Positions 1 through 8,535 of a DNA stretch of 33,291 bases are shown piece by piece. The notes under the pieces are model-generated. The model was not told the DNA's origin, searched no databases, and worked only from the letters and a program-made list of their open reading frames with translations. This DNA comes from Bacillota bacterium. GTDB lineage: Bacteria > Bacillota > Limnochordia > Darwinibacteriales > Darwinibacteriaceae. Location: the NCBI GenBank assembly GCA_012520315.1, contig JAAYOM010000062.1, forward strand, positions 1 through 33,291, given 5' to 3'. Each line of letters begins with the position of its first letter. Positions within the stretch are counted from its first letter, which is position 1. The position numbers and the translations under genes were made by a program.

Positions 1-2
1 TG

Positions 3-197
3 GCATTAATTGGGGCTATGATCCACATGGGTTTTTCGTTCACTAGCCTCAAGCTTCTGCTGATCATCACCTTTATTTGGATCACCAGCCCCACAGCAGC
101 CCACCTGATTGGAAAATCCGCGTATCGCACAGGTGTTCCTGCCGCCTGCGGCAGTATACCTGTTAAAGATGTATCTGGAAGGGAGAACCAACAATGA
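3..197 (+). CDS. mnhG: Na+/H+ antiporter subunit G (MnhG/MbhC-like), C-terminal part, truncated by window start
   Basis: Open frame from nt 3 (ALIGAMIHMGFSFTSLKLLLIITFIWITSPTAAHLIGKSAY...) ending TGA 195-197; the 'TSPTAAHLIGKSAY' segment is typical of MnhG. Stop overlaps the start of the next gene. Confidence 0.8.
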   Translation, partial: ALIGAMIHMGFSFTSLKLLLIITFIWITSPTAAHLIGKSAYRTGVPAACGSIPVKDVSGRENQQ

Positions 198-430
198 CCC
201 TGGTACATTTCTTGCTCTTATTATTCTTGGTCGTCTGCGCTTTTTTTGTGGGGCGCACAAAGGATCTGATCAGTGCCACAATTGTTTTTTCCGCTTATTC
301 TCTCACTATGGCCCTGCTTTGGCAGCAGTTGGCCTCGCCTGATGTGGCTATTACAGAGGCTGCCATTGGTGCCGGAGTGACCACTTTGCTTCTTTTTGCT
401 GCAATCTCCCGCACAAGGAGGATGGAATGA
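194..430 (+). CDS. DUF4040 / MbhD-like subunit (MrpA C-terminal-type)
   Basis: 78 aa, two to three TM; '...SPDVAITEAAIGAGVTTLLLFAAI' is typical of DUF4040; overlaps neighbours by 4 nt. Confidence 0.8.
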   Translation: MTLVHFLLLLFLVVCAFFVGRTKDLISATIVFSAYSLTMALLWQQLASPDVAITEAAIGAGVTTLLLFAAISRTRRME

Positions 431-696
431 TGCGAGTTGCTCTAGAGGTGGTTACACTTGTCGTGATCGGGGTTTTGCTTCTGATGGTGGCCCAGGAAAT
501 GCCATCCTTTGGAGATCCAACAAACCCTGTGCATAACGAGGTTAGCCGGTATTATATAGAAAATACCGAGGAAGAAGCTGGTGTGCAGAATGTTGTAGCA
601 GCAATTATCACGGATTATCGCGGCTTTGACACCTTAGGCGAGCTGACAGTGCTCTTAACGGCAATTGCCGGTCTGCTGGCTGTCTTGCGCAGCTAA
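427..696 (+). CDS. MbhE-like membrane subunit of Mrp/Mbh antiporter module
   Basis: 89 aa; 'NEVSRYYIENTEEEAGVQNVVAAIITDYRGFDTLGELTVLLTAIAGLLAVLR' is typical of MbhE/MrpA C-terminal region. Confidence 0.8.
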   Translation: MMRVALEVVTLVVIGVLLLMVAQEMPSFGDPTNPVHNEVSRYYIENTEEEAGVQNVVAAIITDYRGFDTLGELTVLLTAIAGLLAVLRS

Positions 697-709
697 AGGA
701 GGGCGTACC

Positions 710-1147
710 TTGAGTGATATCATTGTACGGGTTGTAACTCGGCTGATGATTCCCTACCTGCAATTGTATGGTCTTTATATTATTCTCTATGGACACAACT
801 CACCAGGCGGAGGGTTTGCAGGTGGAACTGTAATTGCCTCAAGCCTGATTCTCTATGTCTTGGCCTTTGGGATTGACGATGAGGATCTCAGGCTCTCCCC
901 GTCTGTGGCGCGCATTATCGAAAGCTGCGGGGCCCTGGCCTATGTGGGCATTGGATTGGGCGGCATCCTTTTGGGTGCTAATTTCTTGAGCAACAAGGCT
1001 GCGGGCTTTCCTCTGGGGATACCCGGGCGGGTTTTCAGCGGAGGTACAATTGTGCTTTTGACAGTCTCCATCGGACTGAAGGTTGCGTCAACGATGATTA
1101 CCCTCTTTACAAACATAGCGGAGAAAGAGGGGGAGGACGAATCATAA
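710..1147 (+). CDS. mnhB: Na+/H+ antiporter subunit B (MnhB)
   Basis: 'LYGLYIILYGHNSPGGGFAGGTVIASSLIL' MnhB signature; TTG start at 710 preceded by AAAGGAGGG, preferred to the upstream ATG of the ORF track. Confidence 0.88.
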   Translation: MSDIIVRVVTRLMIPYLQLYGLYIILYGHNSPGGGFAGGTVIASSLILYVLAFGIDDEDLRLSPSVARIIESCGALAYVGIGLGGILLGANFLSNKAAGFPLGIPGRVFSGGTIVLLTVSIGLKVASTMITLFTNIAEKEGEDES

Positions 1148-1500
1148 TGGACAATCTCTTTTATGCGATGATCTTCATAATCTTTTTGACGGGTTTTTGG
1201 ATTATGCTGAGACAATCCAATTTGATCAAGAAGATTATCGGGATGAATATTATGGAAAGTGCAATCTTCCTCTTTCTCGTAGCAATGGGATACGTGAAGG
1301 AAGGGAGCGCGCCTATTGCGACCGAAGCGAATCCCGGCTTGGCTTATGTAAATCCGCTCCCGTCTGCCTTGGTTCTCACCGGAATTGTGGTGTCAGTCAG
1401 TGTGACTGCTTTTGCTTTAGGTCTTACTGTGCGCCTGTATAAACACTACGGAACTATGGATGTTGATGAGATTACGCGTATGAGGAGCGAGGAACTATGA
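1147..1500 (+). CDS. mnhC: Na+/H+ antiporter subunit C (MnhC/NuoK-like)
   Basis: 117 aa, NuoK-like; 'ALVLTGIVVSVSVTAFALGLTVRLY' MnhC signature; overlapping start/stop with neighbours. Confidence 0.88.
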   Translation: MDNLFYAMIFIIFLTGFWIMLRQSNLIKKIIGMNIMESAIFLFLVAMGYVKEGSAPIATEANPGLAYVNPLPSALVLTGIVVSVSVTAFALGLTVRLYKHYGTMDVDEITRMRSEEL

Positions 1501-2993
1501 TCACCGCGCACATAATGCCCTTGACCATCCTCCTGCCTTTAGTGGGTGCTTACCTGATTTTACTGGTGGGCTCGAAACACCGGTCCTTTGCCCGCAATTT
1601 TGGGCTGCTGACAACGGGGATAACCTTTGCTATGGTTTGTTATATTACCTACCTGGTTTCAAACCAAGGCAAAATGGCCTACTATCTAGGCGGCTGGGCT
1701 CCTCCCCTCGGGATTGAGCTGCGTGCGGATCCGATCACTGCTTTTTTGCTTTTGACCTTTGCCGGAGTATCTTTTTTTGTGCTCCTTTTTGCCTATGACA
1801 TTTTGCCAGGAGAAATCAATGGCAAGGTGATAACCCGTTATTATGCCCTGTACTTGGTTTTGCTCGGCTCACTCCTGGGGATAGTTCTCTCCAATGACTT
1901 TTTTAATATCTATGTATTCTTGGAAATATCCTCCATCGCCGCGGCAGCGCTGGTAGCCGTTAACGGGGACAAGCTTGCCATGGAAGCGAGTATAAAGTAC
2001 TTGGTGATGAGCACCCTCGGATCAGGTACTGTACTTATGGGTATAGCTGGCCTTTACATGGTCACAGGCTACTTAAGCCTTGACTTTCTCGCGGGGGCGC
2101 TCCCCCAGGCCTATGCCAGTCATCCCCTCACCGTTTTAATGACCTTGGGCATGCTGACGGTGGGCATAGCAGTGAAGGCTGCCCTTTTTCCTCTGCATGT
2201 ATGGCTGCCTGATGCCCATGGATCGGCACCCACGTCATCGAGCGCGATTTTATCCGGCCTGGTTGTGAAGGTGTATATCGCAGTTTTGCTGAAATTGCTA
2301 TACAGGGTTTTCCCATTGGATTTTTTAGCCGCTCTGCCTTTGCAGGGGAGCCTTTTGGTCATGGCAACTTTAGGCATCTTTATCGGATCAATCATGGCCA
2401 TTCGGCAGCGTGACATCAAAAAAATGCTGGCCTACTCTACAGTTGCCCAGATTGGCTATGTATTTTTGGGCATTGGCCTGTTTTCTGAAAAGGCCATGCT
2501 CGGCGCGGTCTATCACGTGTTTAGCCATGCCGTGATGAAAAGCATGCTCTTTCTGTCTGCGGGATTGTTGATAAAATATAGCGGGAAGAGGACGATTGCT
2601 GACCTGTCGGGATTAGGCCGGGTCTATCCAATCCCAATGATTGCCTTTTCGGTTGGGGCCCTTTCTATGGTGGGTGTCCCGCCTTTAGCGGGCTTTATGA
2701 GTAAGTGGTATCTTGGCTTAGGTGCCCTGGAAGCAAATCAGCTTCTGTTTTTACTCGTGCTCTTGCTGAGCAGCCTTTTAAATGGCTTTTATTATATGCC
2801 GATTGTGATTGGGGGATTTTTCAAGAAGGAGACAGTTGAGATTAGGCAGGAAAAGATCCCTTTAGGGGCCCAGATTTCCTTGCTGGTTCTGATTGCGGCC
2901 ACCTTTTTCTTCGGCCTGTTCTCGAATATCCCGATCAGTTTCTTAACCCCAACAGTTCAGGGAATTTTTTCAGCTTTCGGAGGGGGGATTTAG
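1497..2993 (+). CDS. mnhD: Na+/H+ antiporter subunit D (MnhD, proton-translocating antiporter family)
   Basis: 498 aa polytopic; 'PLHVWLPDAHGSAPTSSSAILSGLVVK' and 'KKMLAYSTVAQIGYVFLGIGL' ND2/4/5 family motifs. Confidence 0.9.
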   Translation: MITAHIMPLTILLPLVGAYLILLVGSKHRSFARNFGLLTTGITFAMVCYITYLVSNQGKMAYYLGGWAPPLGIELRADPITAFLLLTFAGVSFFVLLFAYDILPGEINGKVITRYYALYLVLLGSLLGIVLSNDFFNIYVFLEISSIAAAALVAVNGDKLAMEASIKYLVMSTLGSGTVLMGIAGLYMVTGYLSLDFLAGALPQAYASHPLTVLMTLGMLTVGIAVKAALFPLHVWLPDAHGSAPTSSSAILSGLVVKVYIAVLLKLLYRVFPLDFLAALPLQGSLLVMATLGIFIGSIMAIRQRDIKKMLAYSTVAQIGYVFLGIGLFSEKAMLGAVYHVFSHAVMKSMLFLSAGLLIKYSGKRTIADLSGLGRVYPIPMIAFSVGALSMVGVPPLAGFMSKWYLGLGALEANQLLFLLVLLLSSLLNGFYYMPIVIGGFFKKETVEIRQEKIPLGAQISLLVLIAATFFFGLFSNIPISFLTPTVQGIFSAFGGGI

Positions 2994-2994
2994 T

Positions 2995-5214
2995 TTGTCT
3001 GAGGCAGTCAGTATACTTCCTTTGGTTTTAGTACTCCTCCCCACTCTAGGGACAGGTGCTGTAGTGCTTGCAGCCCGCTATGGTCAGCACCTGCGCAGTC
3101 AAGTGACTAATTTTGTGATGTTTGCCACATTTGTGGCGGCCTGCTGGCAGTTCTACATTGTGCAGCAGGGCACGGAGCTGGTCTATGCCTTAGAAGGATT
3201 CATGGAGTTTGGCCTGCGCTGGCGAGTTGACTTCGTAGGTGCAACTTTTTCTGTGGTTGTGACTCTGGTCTGGTTTTTGGCAACGGTGTTTGCCAGGGAC
3301 TATATGGCCCATGAGCACCACCAGACACGCTTTTTCGCCTTTTGGACCTTTACCCTTGGGGGCACGGTCGGTGTTTTTGTAGCGGGTGATTTATTCAGTC
3401 TGTTCCTCTTTTTTGAGGCCATGACCTTTGCCGCCTACGTCCTGGTCATTCACGAACAGGATCGGGAATCCATGCGAGCAGGCAACGTCTACCTTTACCT
3501 AAGCATTGCCGGGGGACTGGCGCTTTTAGGCGTAATCTTCCTGCTGCAGTTTGTGGTGGGGGCCACAGGCTTTGAACCCGCACTTCATCTCATTGTTGCC
3601 AAAGGTATCAGCCCGTGGCTTATTCTGGTGATGCTAATTGGCGGCTTTGGCGTTAAAGCTGGCATGCTCCCCCTGCATATCTGGCTGCCAAAGGCCCATC
3701 CGGTAGCGCCGGCACCGGCTTCAGCAGTACTTTCCGCCATCATGATCAAAACTGGCGCCTATGGTTTCCTGCGCCTTTTATACGTGGTTCTAAGTGTACC
3801 CGATGGAAGTGCCTTGTTTGTCTATCAACAGAACTTCGGCTATCTTTTCATCTGGATTGGGGCCGTTACCATGTTTATTGGAGCCATCATGGGCATCCTG
3901 AACGATTCTATGAAAAGGGTGCTCGCTTACTCGAGCATCAGCCAAATGGGTTACATTCTCTTTGCTGTGGGCTCAGGGGTATTACTCGGTTCTCGGGGCG
4001 CTTTTGGTTTTGCCGGGGCCTGGATGCACATGATTAACCACGCCTTTTTTAAGTCCTTCCTCTTTTTGTTGGCTGGGGCAGTTTATTTGCACACCGGTGA
4101 ACTCGATTTAAACAAGCTCGGAGGACTGCGCAGGCAGATGCCAATTGCTCTGGGTTTTTTCCTGGTTGCAGCGGCTTCCATTACGGGCATTCCCGGATTT
4201 AACGGCTATGTAAGCAAGATTGTGATCCATGAAGCGATTCTTGAAGCATATCACCTTTTACATTGGCCATCACTGCTCTGGCTGGAGCGAATATTTGTCA
4301 TCACCGGAGGACTTACCGCCGCCTACATTTCCAAAATATGGTTGAAAACCTTCTTTGGCAAACCTAAAAAAGACTGGTCGGAAGTAAGGGATCTAAACCT
4401 GTCCCATCGCCTGGTCTTCGGTATTTATGTGGCTATTTCCCTGATCATAGGTCTTTCCGCCCAGGGGGCAGTGGATAGGCTGGTTCTTCCTGCCGCGAAC
4501 TTGCTGCCTTTTGATCAAGGGGATATCGCCCATTTAGGCCATGTACCCTTTTGGGGGCGGGCCGAACTTTTGAGCCCTGTAACTTCCTATGCGATTGCTG
4601 TAGCAGTGTTATTTCTACTGTGGAAGTTTGGCGACAGAATCAAGGTGCCCCGCTGGCTCAGCGTGGAATATCTTGTGTATCGCCAGGTTTACAATGGCTT
4701 TCGGGCGGGGATTCTTGGTTTGATTTATCTGGCAGAAACCTGGCTTCCTAGCAGGATATCTTCTTTGACTAGGGCCTGGCGGAGGGTTGATCAGGTGACC
4801 CAGGAAACCAAAGCGCAGATTAAAAGGTGGAAACCGCCCAAGGTTGAGTTAATCTCCGCTACTGACCTCATGAAGAAGCTTGAAGAAGCTCGCGCGCAAG
4901 AGCGGGAGCAAGTCAAAGTCTGGCGTGTTGGAGATGGGGAACTCAAAAGGCGAATTCAAAAGGTTAGGCAAGAATGGCAAGAGCGTGAAGAACGCCTGGA
5001 AGAACGCATTTACGATGTGGTAGAGGGGGTTCCTAGGGGAGAGGCTAAGGAGGAAGGGAAGAAGTCCCTCGATGAACGTGTCAGGGAGTTGGCCGATTGG
5101 GCAGCAACCAGGAAGTTCAACCCTTACTGGAATACGAAGAATTTAGGCTTTGATGCCTGGATTGTGGCTATTGTTATTGCTTTGATCCTCTTTGTGTTTT
5201 TGGTTTTGCGGTAA
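2995..5214 (+). CDS. NuoL/MnhA-N/MnhD-type antiporter subunit with long charged C-terminal extension and terminal TM helix
   Basis: 739 aa; 'LPLHIWLPKAHPVAPAPASAVLSAIMIKTGAYG', 'KRVLAYSSISQMGYILFAVG'; TTG start with GGAGGGGGGA upstream. Confidence 0.88.
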   Translation: MSEAVSILPLVLVLLPTLGTGAVVLAARYGQHLRSQVTNFVMFATFVAACWQFYIVQQGTELVYALEGFMEFGLRWRVDFVGATFSVVVTLVWFLATVFARDYMAHEHHQTRFFAFWTFTLGGTVGVFVAGDLFSLFLFFEAMTFAAYVLVIHEQDRESMRAGNVYLYLSIAGGLALLGVIFLLQFVVGATGFEPALHLIVAKGISPWLILVMLIGGFGVKAGMLPLHIWLPKAHPVAPAPASAVLSAIMIKTGAYGFLRLLYVVLSVPDGSALFVYQQNFGYLFIWIGAVTMFIGAIMGILNDSMKRVLAYSSISQMGYILFAVGSGVLLGSRGAFGFAGAWMHMINHAFFKSFLFLLAGAVYLHTGELDLNKLGGLRRQMPIALGFFLVAAASITGIPGFNGYVSKIVIHEAILEAYHLLHWPSLLWLERIFVITGGLTAAYISKIWLKTFFGKPKKDWSEVRDLNLSHRLVFGIYVAISLIIGLSAQGAVDRLVLPAANLLPFDQGDIAHLGHVPFWGRAELLSPVTSYAIAVAVLFLLWKFGDRIKVPRWLSVEYLVYRQVYNGFRAGILGLIYLAETWLPSRISSLTRAWRRVDQVTQETKAQIKRWKPPKVELISATDLMKKLEEARAQEREQVKVWRVGDGELKRRIQKVRQEWQEREERLEERIYDVVEGVPRGEAKEEGKKSLDERVRELADWAATRKFNPYWNTKNLGFDAWIVAIVIALILFVFLVLR

Positions 5215-5236
5215 CACTTTGAGCCCACGAATGCTG

Positions 5237-5266
5237 AAAACCGCCCTGGTTTAGGGGCGGTTTTTC
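5237..5266 (+). terminator. Rho-independent terminator after antiporter operon
   Basis: AAAACCGCCC-tggttta-GGGGCGGTTTTT inverted repeat followed by T-run. Confidence 0.85.
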
Positions 5267-5294
5267 CATAGTTCTTGAACGTGAGGCGCTAGAA

Positions 5295-5466
5295 TTAGGA
5301 CTGTTGCAGATAAGACGAAGTTTTTCTAATAAAGGCTTTAAGATCACCTAGATGCTCTTGAAGGATCGAGTAGACATGCTCATGATTGAGTTCCCAGTAC
5401 GTGTACGAGCTTGTTTCTGAGCTGGGCCATCCTCGACAATCTGAGTGCCTCATCCTCGCCCAAGAT
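5295..5466 (-). pseudogene. Degraded HepT-like (DUF86/HEPN) toxin C-terminal remnant
   Basis: Reverse-strand conceptual translation: ILGEDEALRLSRMAQLRNKLVH / (frameshift) / YWELNHEHVYSILQEHLGDLKAFIRKTSSYLQQS*. Joined across the shift it recreates the HEPN RX4HXY motif (RNKLVHxY). Confidence 0.65.
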
Positions 5467-5551
5467 CTATGTCACTAAGGGGGGTTAATGTTTGATGGCT
5501 CATTGACTCCGTTTTGATGCGAGATTAGGGGCCGGAATTTTTTCAAGAAAG

Positions 5552-5581
5552 TGCAACCTTTTAGAGTGTAATCTACTCTAA
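5552..5581 (+). promoter_or_regulatory. Putative ECF-type promoter upstream of sigma factor gene
   Basis: TGCAACCTTTT followed about 14 nt later by CTCTAA, about 20 nt before the sigma gene ATG; resembles the AAC-containing -35 of ECF promoters. Confidence 0.5.
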
Positions 5582-5601
5582 GTAAGTAAAGGGGGAATGA
5601 A

Positions 5602-6150
5602 ATGGAACCAATCGAAGCCCTCAAAAGAAGAGAAGAAGCGGCCATCCATTGGTTGGTGGATTCATTCTCCGATCGCCTGCTCAAAGCAGCAACGCTGATT
5701 CTCTCTGATCAGCATCTGGCGGAAGACGCTGTCCAGGATTGCTTTGTGGATGCTATTGCCAATCTGGAAAGCTTTCGGGGAGAATCATCTGTTTATACTT
5801 GGCTCTATACCATTTTGCTGCGCCGCTGCTATCAGTTGAGAAGAAAAAACTCCCAGCAGCTGATCCTTTCCACTGAAGTCATTGACGGGGTTTTGACCAG
5901 ACAGGGAACACACAGCTCCGGGCCTGACACAGAGGCAGACTGGGTTTTCCGGAATGCCGTAAAAAAGCTGAAGTACAAGTATCGAGAGGTTATAGTCCTC
6001 TTTTATTACGCTGAGTTTTCCATTAATGAAATTGCAAAACTCTTGGGCGCGCCGGAGGGTACAATAAAGAACAGGCTGTATCGGGCCCGTAGACAACTAA
6101 GAAATGTATTGGAGAAGGAGGATGGCCATGTCTTTAAAAGCGCGTTTTGA
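5602..6150 (+). CDS. ECF-type RNA polymerase sigma factor
   Basis: 182 aa; region 2 'AEDAVQDCFVDAIANLESFRGESSVYTWLYTILLRRC' and region 4 'YREVIVLFYYAEFSINEIAKLLGAPEGTIKNRLYRARRQL'. Confidence 0.93.
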   Translation: MEPIEALKRREEAAIHWLVDSFSDRLLKAATLILSDQHLAEDAVQDCFVDAIANLESFRGESSVYTWLYTILLRRCYQLRRKNSQQLILSTEVIDGVLTRQGTHSSGPDTEADWVFRNAVKKLKYKYREVIVLFYYAEFSINEIAKLLGAPEGTIKNRLYRARRQLRNVLEKEDGHVFKSAF

Positions 6151-6448
6151 TGAGGAGCTTCAGGACGTCGTTTTTTCCAAGGAAGATCGGGCCCGCTTAA
6201 AGGATCAACTAGTCCGTTTAGCCCGGGAGCAAAAGCGCCCTGGCCTACGGGAACGCTTGACCCAGTTTTGGCATGGCAGCACAGAGGTACCACTTCCCGC
6301 AGCTGTGGCGGTAGTCATTATTATGGGCTTGGGGCTCTGGACCGCTTATTCTAACCTCCTTGCGGTGGATCCAGCTGCAGCAGCTCTTTTTTTCAAGGCC
6401 GGCAGTGAAACCTATCAAGTCATTACTCAGGGGGTGAGCGTGCTGTGA
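6122..6448 (+). CDS. Small single-TM protein, probable anti-sigma factor
   Basis: Overlaps the sigma gene 3' end; one hydrophobic segment (VPLPAAVAVVIIMGLGLWTAY); GGAGAAGGAGG before ATG 6122. Function inferred from context. Confidence 0.6.
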   Translation: MAMSLKARFDEELQDVVFSKEDRARLKDQLVRLAREQKRPGLRERLTQFWHGSTEVPLPAAVAVVIIMGLGLWTAYSNLLAVDPAAAALFFKAGSETYQVITQGVSVL

Positions 6449-8280
6449 TGAAAATTCGGATAAAAAACAAGCACTTGATTTTATTTATCTTGCTTGTCGC
6501 AGTGTCATTTGGGGCTGTATCTCTCTTTGGCGGTGACTATCTTTTCTATAGAGCCCAAAAGGCAGAGCAGGCTGGAGATAATGTGAAGGCCCTTGCCTAC
6601 TACGATGCCTTGATTCAGCGTTATCCAGGGCATAGCCGCGTTCCGGACGCACTCTATTGGTCTGCTGAGCTTTTGCCCAGTTTTGACAGTTTTATTGCTA
6701 CATTCTATCCTCAGCGTTCTTCAATGACCCGTAGAGACGGCGGTATACCGGAACTTGCCGAGGGTTCTCTTACTAGGATTGAGCGTTATTTGCGCATCCA
6801 AGAAGAATTTCCCCGTCATTGGGCTGCAGCACATGTTCCCTATCGGTTGGCAGATGCTTACCATAGCCTAGGCGATCCTAGCAGTGAGGAGTTGTACCTT
6901 AAGGTTCTTGAAAATGAAAGGGCCACAGGAAGACTCGATGCTGCACTGCGTTTAGTCCAGATCTATGAGGGACAGGGCCGTTTTGATGAGGCTCTGGCTG
7001 TTCTGGAATACTGCCAGATTCATTTGCCCGATCACAGTCCAATTGAGGTTAAAATGAAGCTGGGCGATGTGTTGGGCTTCAAGGGCGACCACCAAGGCGC
7101 TCGGGAGGCCTATGCAGAAGTGCTGGTGATGGCGGAAGAACAAGAGCGGGAGCTGCGCAGTCGCAGGCAGGGGGAAACTCAGTTCGGCGTCCCTGTGGAA
7201 ATCAGTGTGCTTCCCCATTATCAGAGTCAGATCGAGGATAAGTTGGTTAGTTTGGATATGTATGAAGCGGGGGAGTTTGCTTTTGTAGAAGGCCGAGTAA
7301 CGTTGCGCGGTCAGCCTTTGGCAGGGATACATGTCTATGCTAACCCCATTTTCAATAATCAGCGTTCGTACTATGGCCGCAGTGAACCCGGACTGTGGGT
7401 TACAGGCCAGGATGGATCCTTTACTGGGGTTTTGCCGGCAGGCACCTATGAGTTTGGCATCGGCTTAAACTATCACCAGGCGAAGTTGGTGGAAGGAGCT
7501 CACCTTCAGATCATCCATGGGGAGCTTGACTTAACCGAGACAAAAGAGCTGCCACTGGTGGAGTTTCGCTTTGTGGAACCAGTAAAACTAACGGCGCCTC
7601 AGGCAGGCTTTGTCTACCGAGGCGAGCCCTTCACAGTCACGTGGGAGCCTTACCCTGGGGCCCATGAGTACAGCGTATCGGTATCAGGGGTCACTATAGA
7701 CAGTCAAGGAGGAACATCTTATGTAAGTGCACCTGATTTGGGCAAAATCGAGCAAACGAGTATGGTCTATGAGAGACGAACGGTAAATCAGTTTGGTGTT
7801 GTCGGCTACGATTCCGTCGGTGTTCACCCTGCTTACCTTGTGGGGCGGCCAGAGGGCTACGATCGCTTGAAAATATCGGTGAGGGCACTTGATGAAAAGG
7901 GAAACACCCTTGCCTCTAATGGAGGCCTGCATTTCGGAGGAGAAAGCCCTGCGCCAGGGGAGATTGCAGTTCAGGAGGGATTGCGAAATCGGGCTGAAGA
8001 ATTGCTATTTGACCGTAAGTATGACGAGGCTGTAACACTCTTGGAAAAACGAATTGCGGAAGATCCAGCGGATGTAGACACCCTTTGGACTTTAGCTCGC
8101 ATCTATTTTTCGGGCACCCACGCTAAGGGAGAGGATCCCTGGGATATCAAAAGTTTTAACCATCTTGATCCAGAAAAAAGCCTGGCTTTGCTGGAGAGGA
8201 TTCAAAGGATTGAGTCAACACCAGAGGTTGAAGAAGCTATCGAGACCGTGCGCAATAACTTAGTTAGATTCCGTCCCTAA
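6445..8280 (+). CDS. Membrane-anchored TPR protein with central carboxypeptidase-regulatory-like and Fn3-like segments
   Basis: 611 aa; N-terminal TM/signal (HLILFILLVAVSFGAVSLF), TPR-like repeats, 'VEGRVTLRGQPLAGIHVYANP...TGQDGSFTGVLPAGTYEF' CarboxypepD_reg-like, C-terminal TPR. Confidence 0.65.
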   Translation: MMKIRIKNKHLILFILLVAVSFGAVSLFGGDYLFYRAQKAEQAGDNVKALAYYDALIQRYPGHSRVPDALYWSAELLPSFDSFIATFYPQRSSMTRRDGGIPELAEGSLTRIERYLRIQEEFPRHWAAAHVPYRLADAYHSLGDPSSEELYLKVLENERATGRLDAALRLVQIYEGQGRFDEALAVLEYCQIHLPDHSPIEVKMKLGDVLGFKGDHQGAREAYAEVLVMAEEQERELRSRRQGETQFGVPVEISVLPHYQSQIEDKLVSLDMYEAGEFAFVEGRVTLRGQPLAGIHVYANPIFNNQRSYYGRSEPGLWVTGQDGSFTGVLPAGTYEFGIGLNYHQAKLVEGAHLQIIHGELDLTETKELPLVEFRFVEPVKLTAPQAGFVYRGEPFTVTWEPYPGAHEYSVSVSGVTIDSQGGTSYVSAPDLGKIEQTSMVYERRTVNQFGVVGYDSVGVHPAYLVGRPEGYDRLKISVRALDEKGNTLASNGGLHFGGESPAPGEIAVQEGLRNRAEELLFDRKYDEAVTLLEKRIAEDPADVDTLWTLARIYFSGTHAKGEDPWDIKSFNHLDPEKSLALLERIQRIESTPEVEEAIETVRNNLVRFRP

Positions 8281-8335
8281 GAAAAGACCATCAATTGGTA
8301 GTCTTTCTAGAGAGTTCGGCCAAAAACCAATGTTT

Positions 8336-8364
8336 TTGACATTTTCCAGCTTATGTGGCATACT
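8336..8364 (+). promoter_or_regulatory. Sigma-A-type promoter, extended -10
   Basis: TTGACA (8336-8341), 17 nt spacer, CATACT (8359-8364) preceded by TGG. Confidence 0.6.
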
Positions 8365-8383
8365 GAACCTGAAAAAAATATGG

Positions 8384-8508
8384 GAAAAGAAAAAGGCAAA
8401 GGTTCTGAAAGGAACTGACGCAAAGCTGCGGGTCTAAGGGAGCATTGCTCCTATGACGGCTGGGTTGCTCTTGTTGCCCGATGCAACATAGGTTACCTTT
8501 CTCTTTTC
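8384..8508 (+). ncRNA. Cyclic di-GMP-I (GEMM) riboswitch
   Basis: ggcaaaggttctgaaaggaactGACGCAAAGCtgcGGGTCTAAGGgagcattgctccTATGACGGCTGGGTTGC has the GEMM-I core (GACGCAAAGC, tetraloop-capped stem, GGTTGC end). Enclosed by 13-nt arms 8384-8396 / 8496-8508 that pair 12/13. Confidence 0.88.
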
Positions 8509-8535
8509 AGACATAGAAGAGGAGCCAGACCTATT

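Noticed and set aside
5475-5684. 69-aa minus-strand ORF near the HepT remnant
   Set aside because: Overlaps the sigma factor start and the candidate promoter; no HEPN or nucleotidyltransferase motif, so not the missing antitoxin.
8281-8312. Possible terminator after the TPR gene (agaccatcaattggtagtct)
   Set aside because: Arms are short and imperfect and there is no proper T-run; not confident enough to list.
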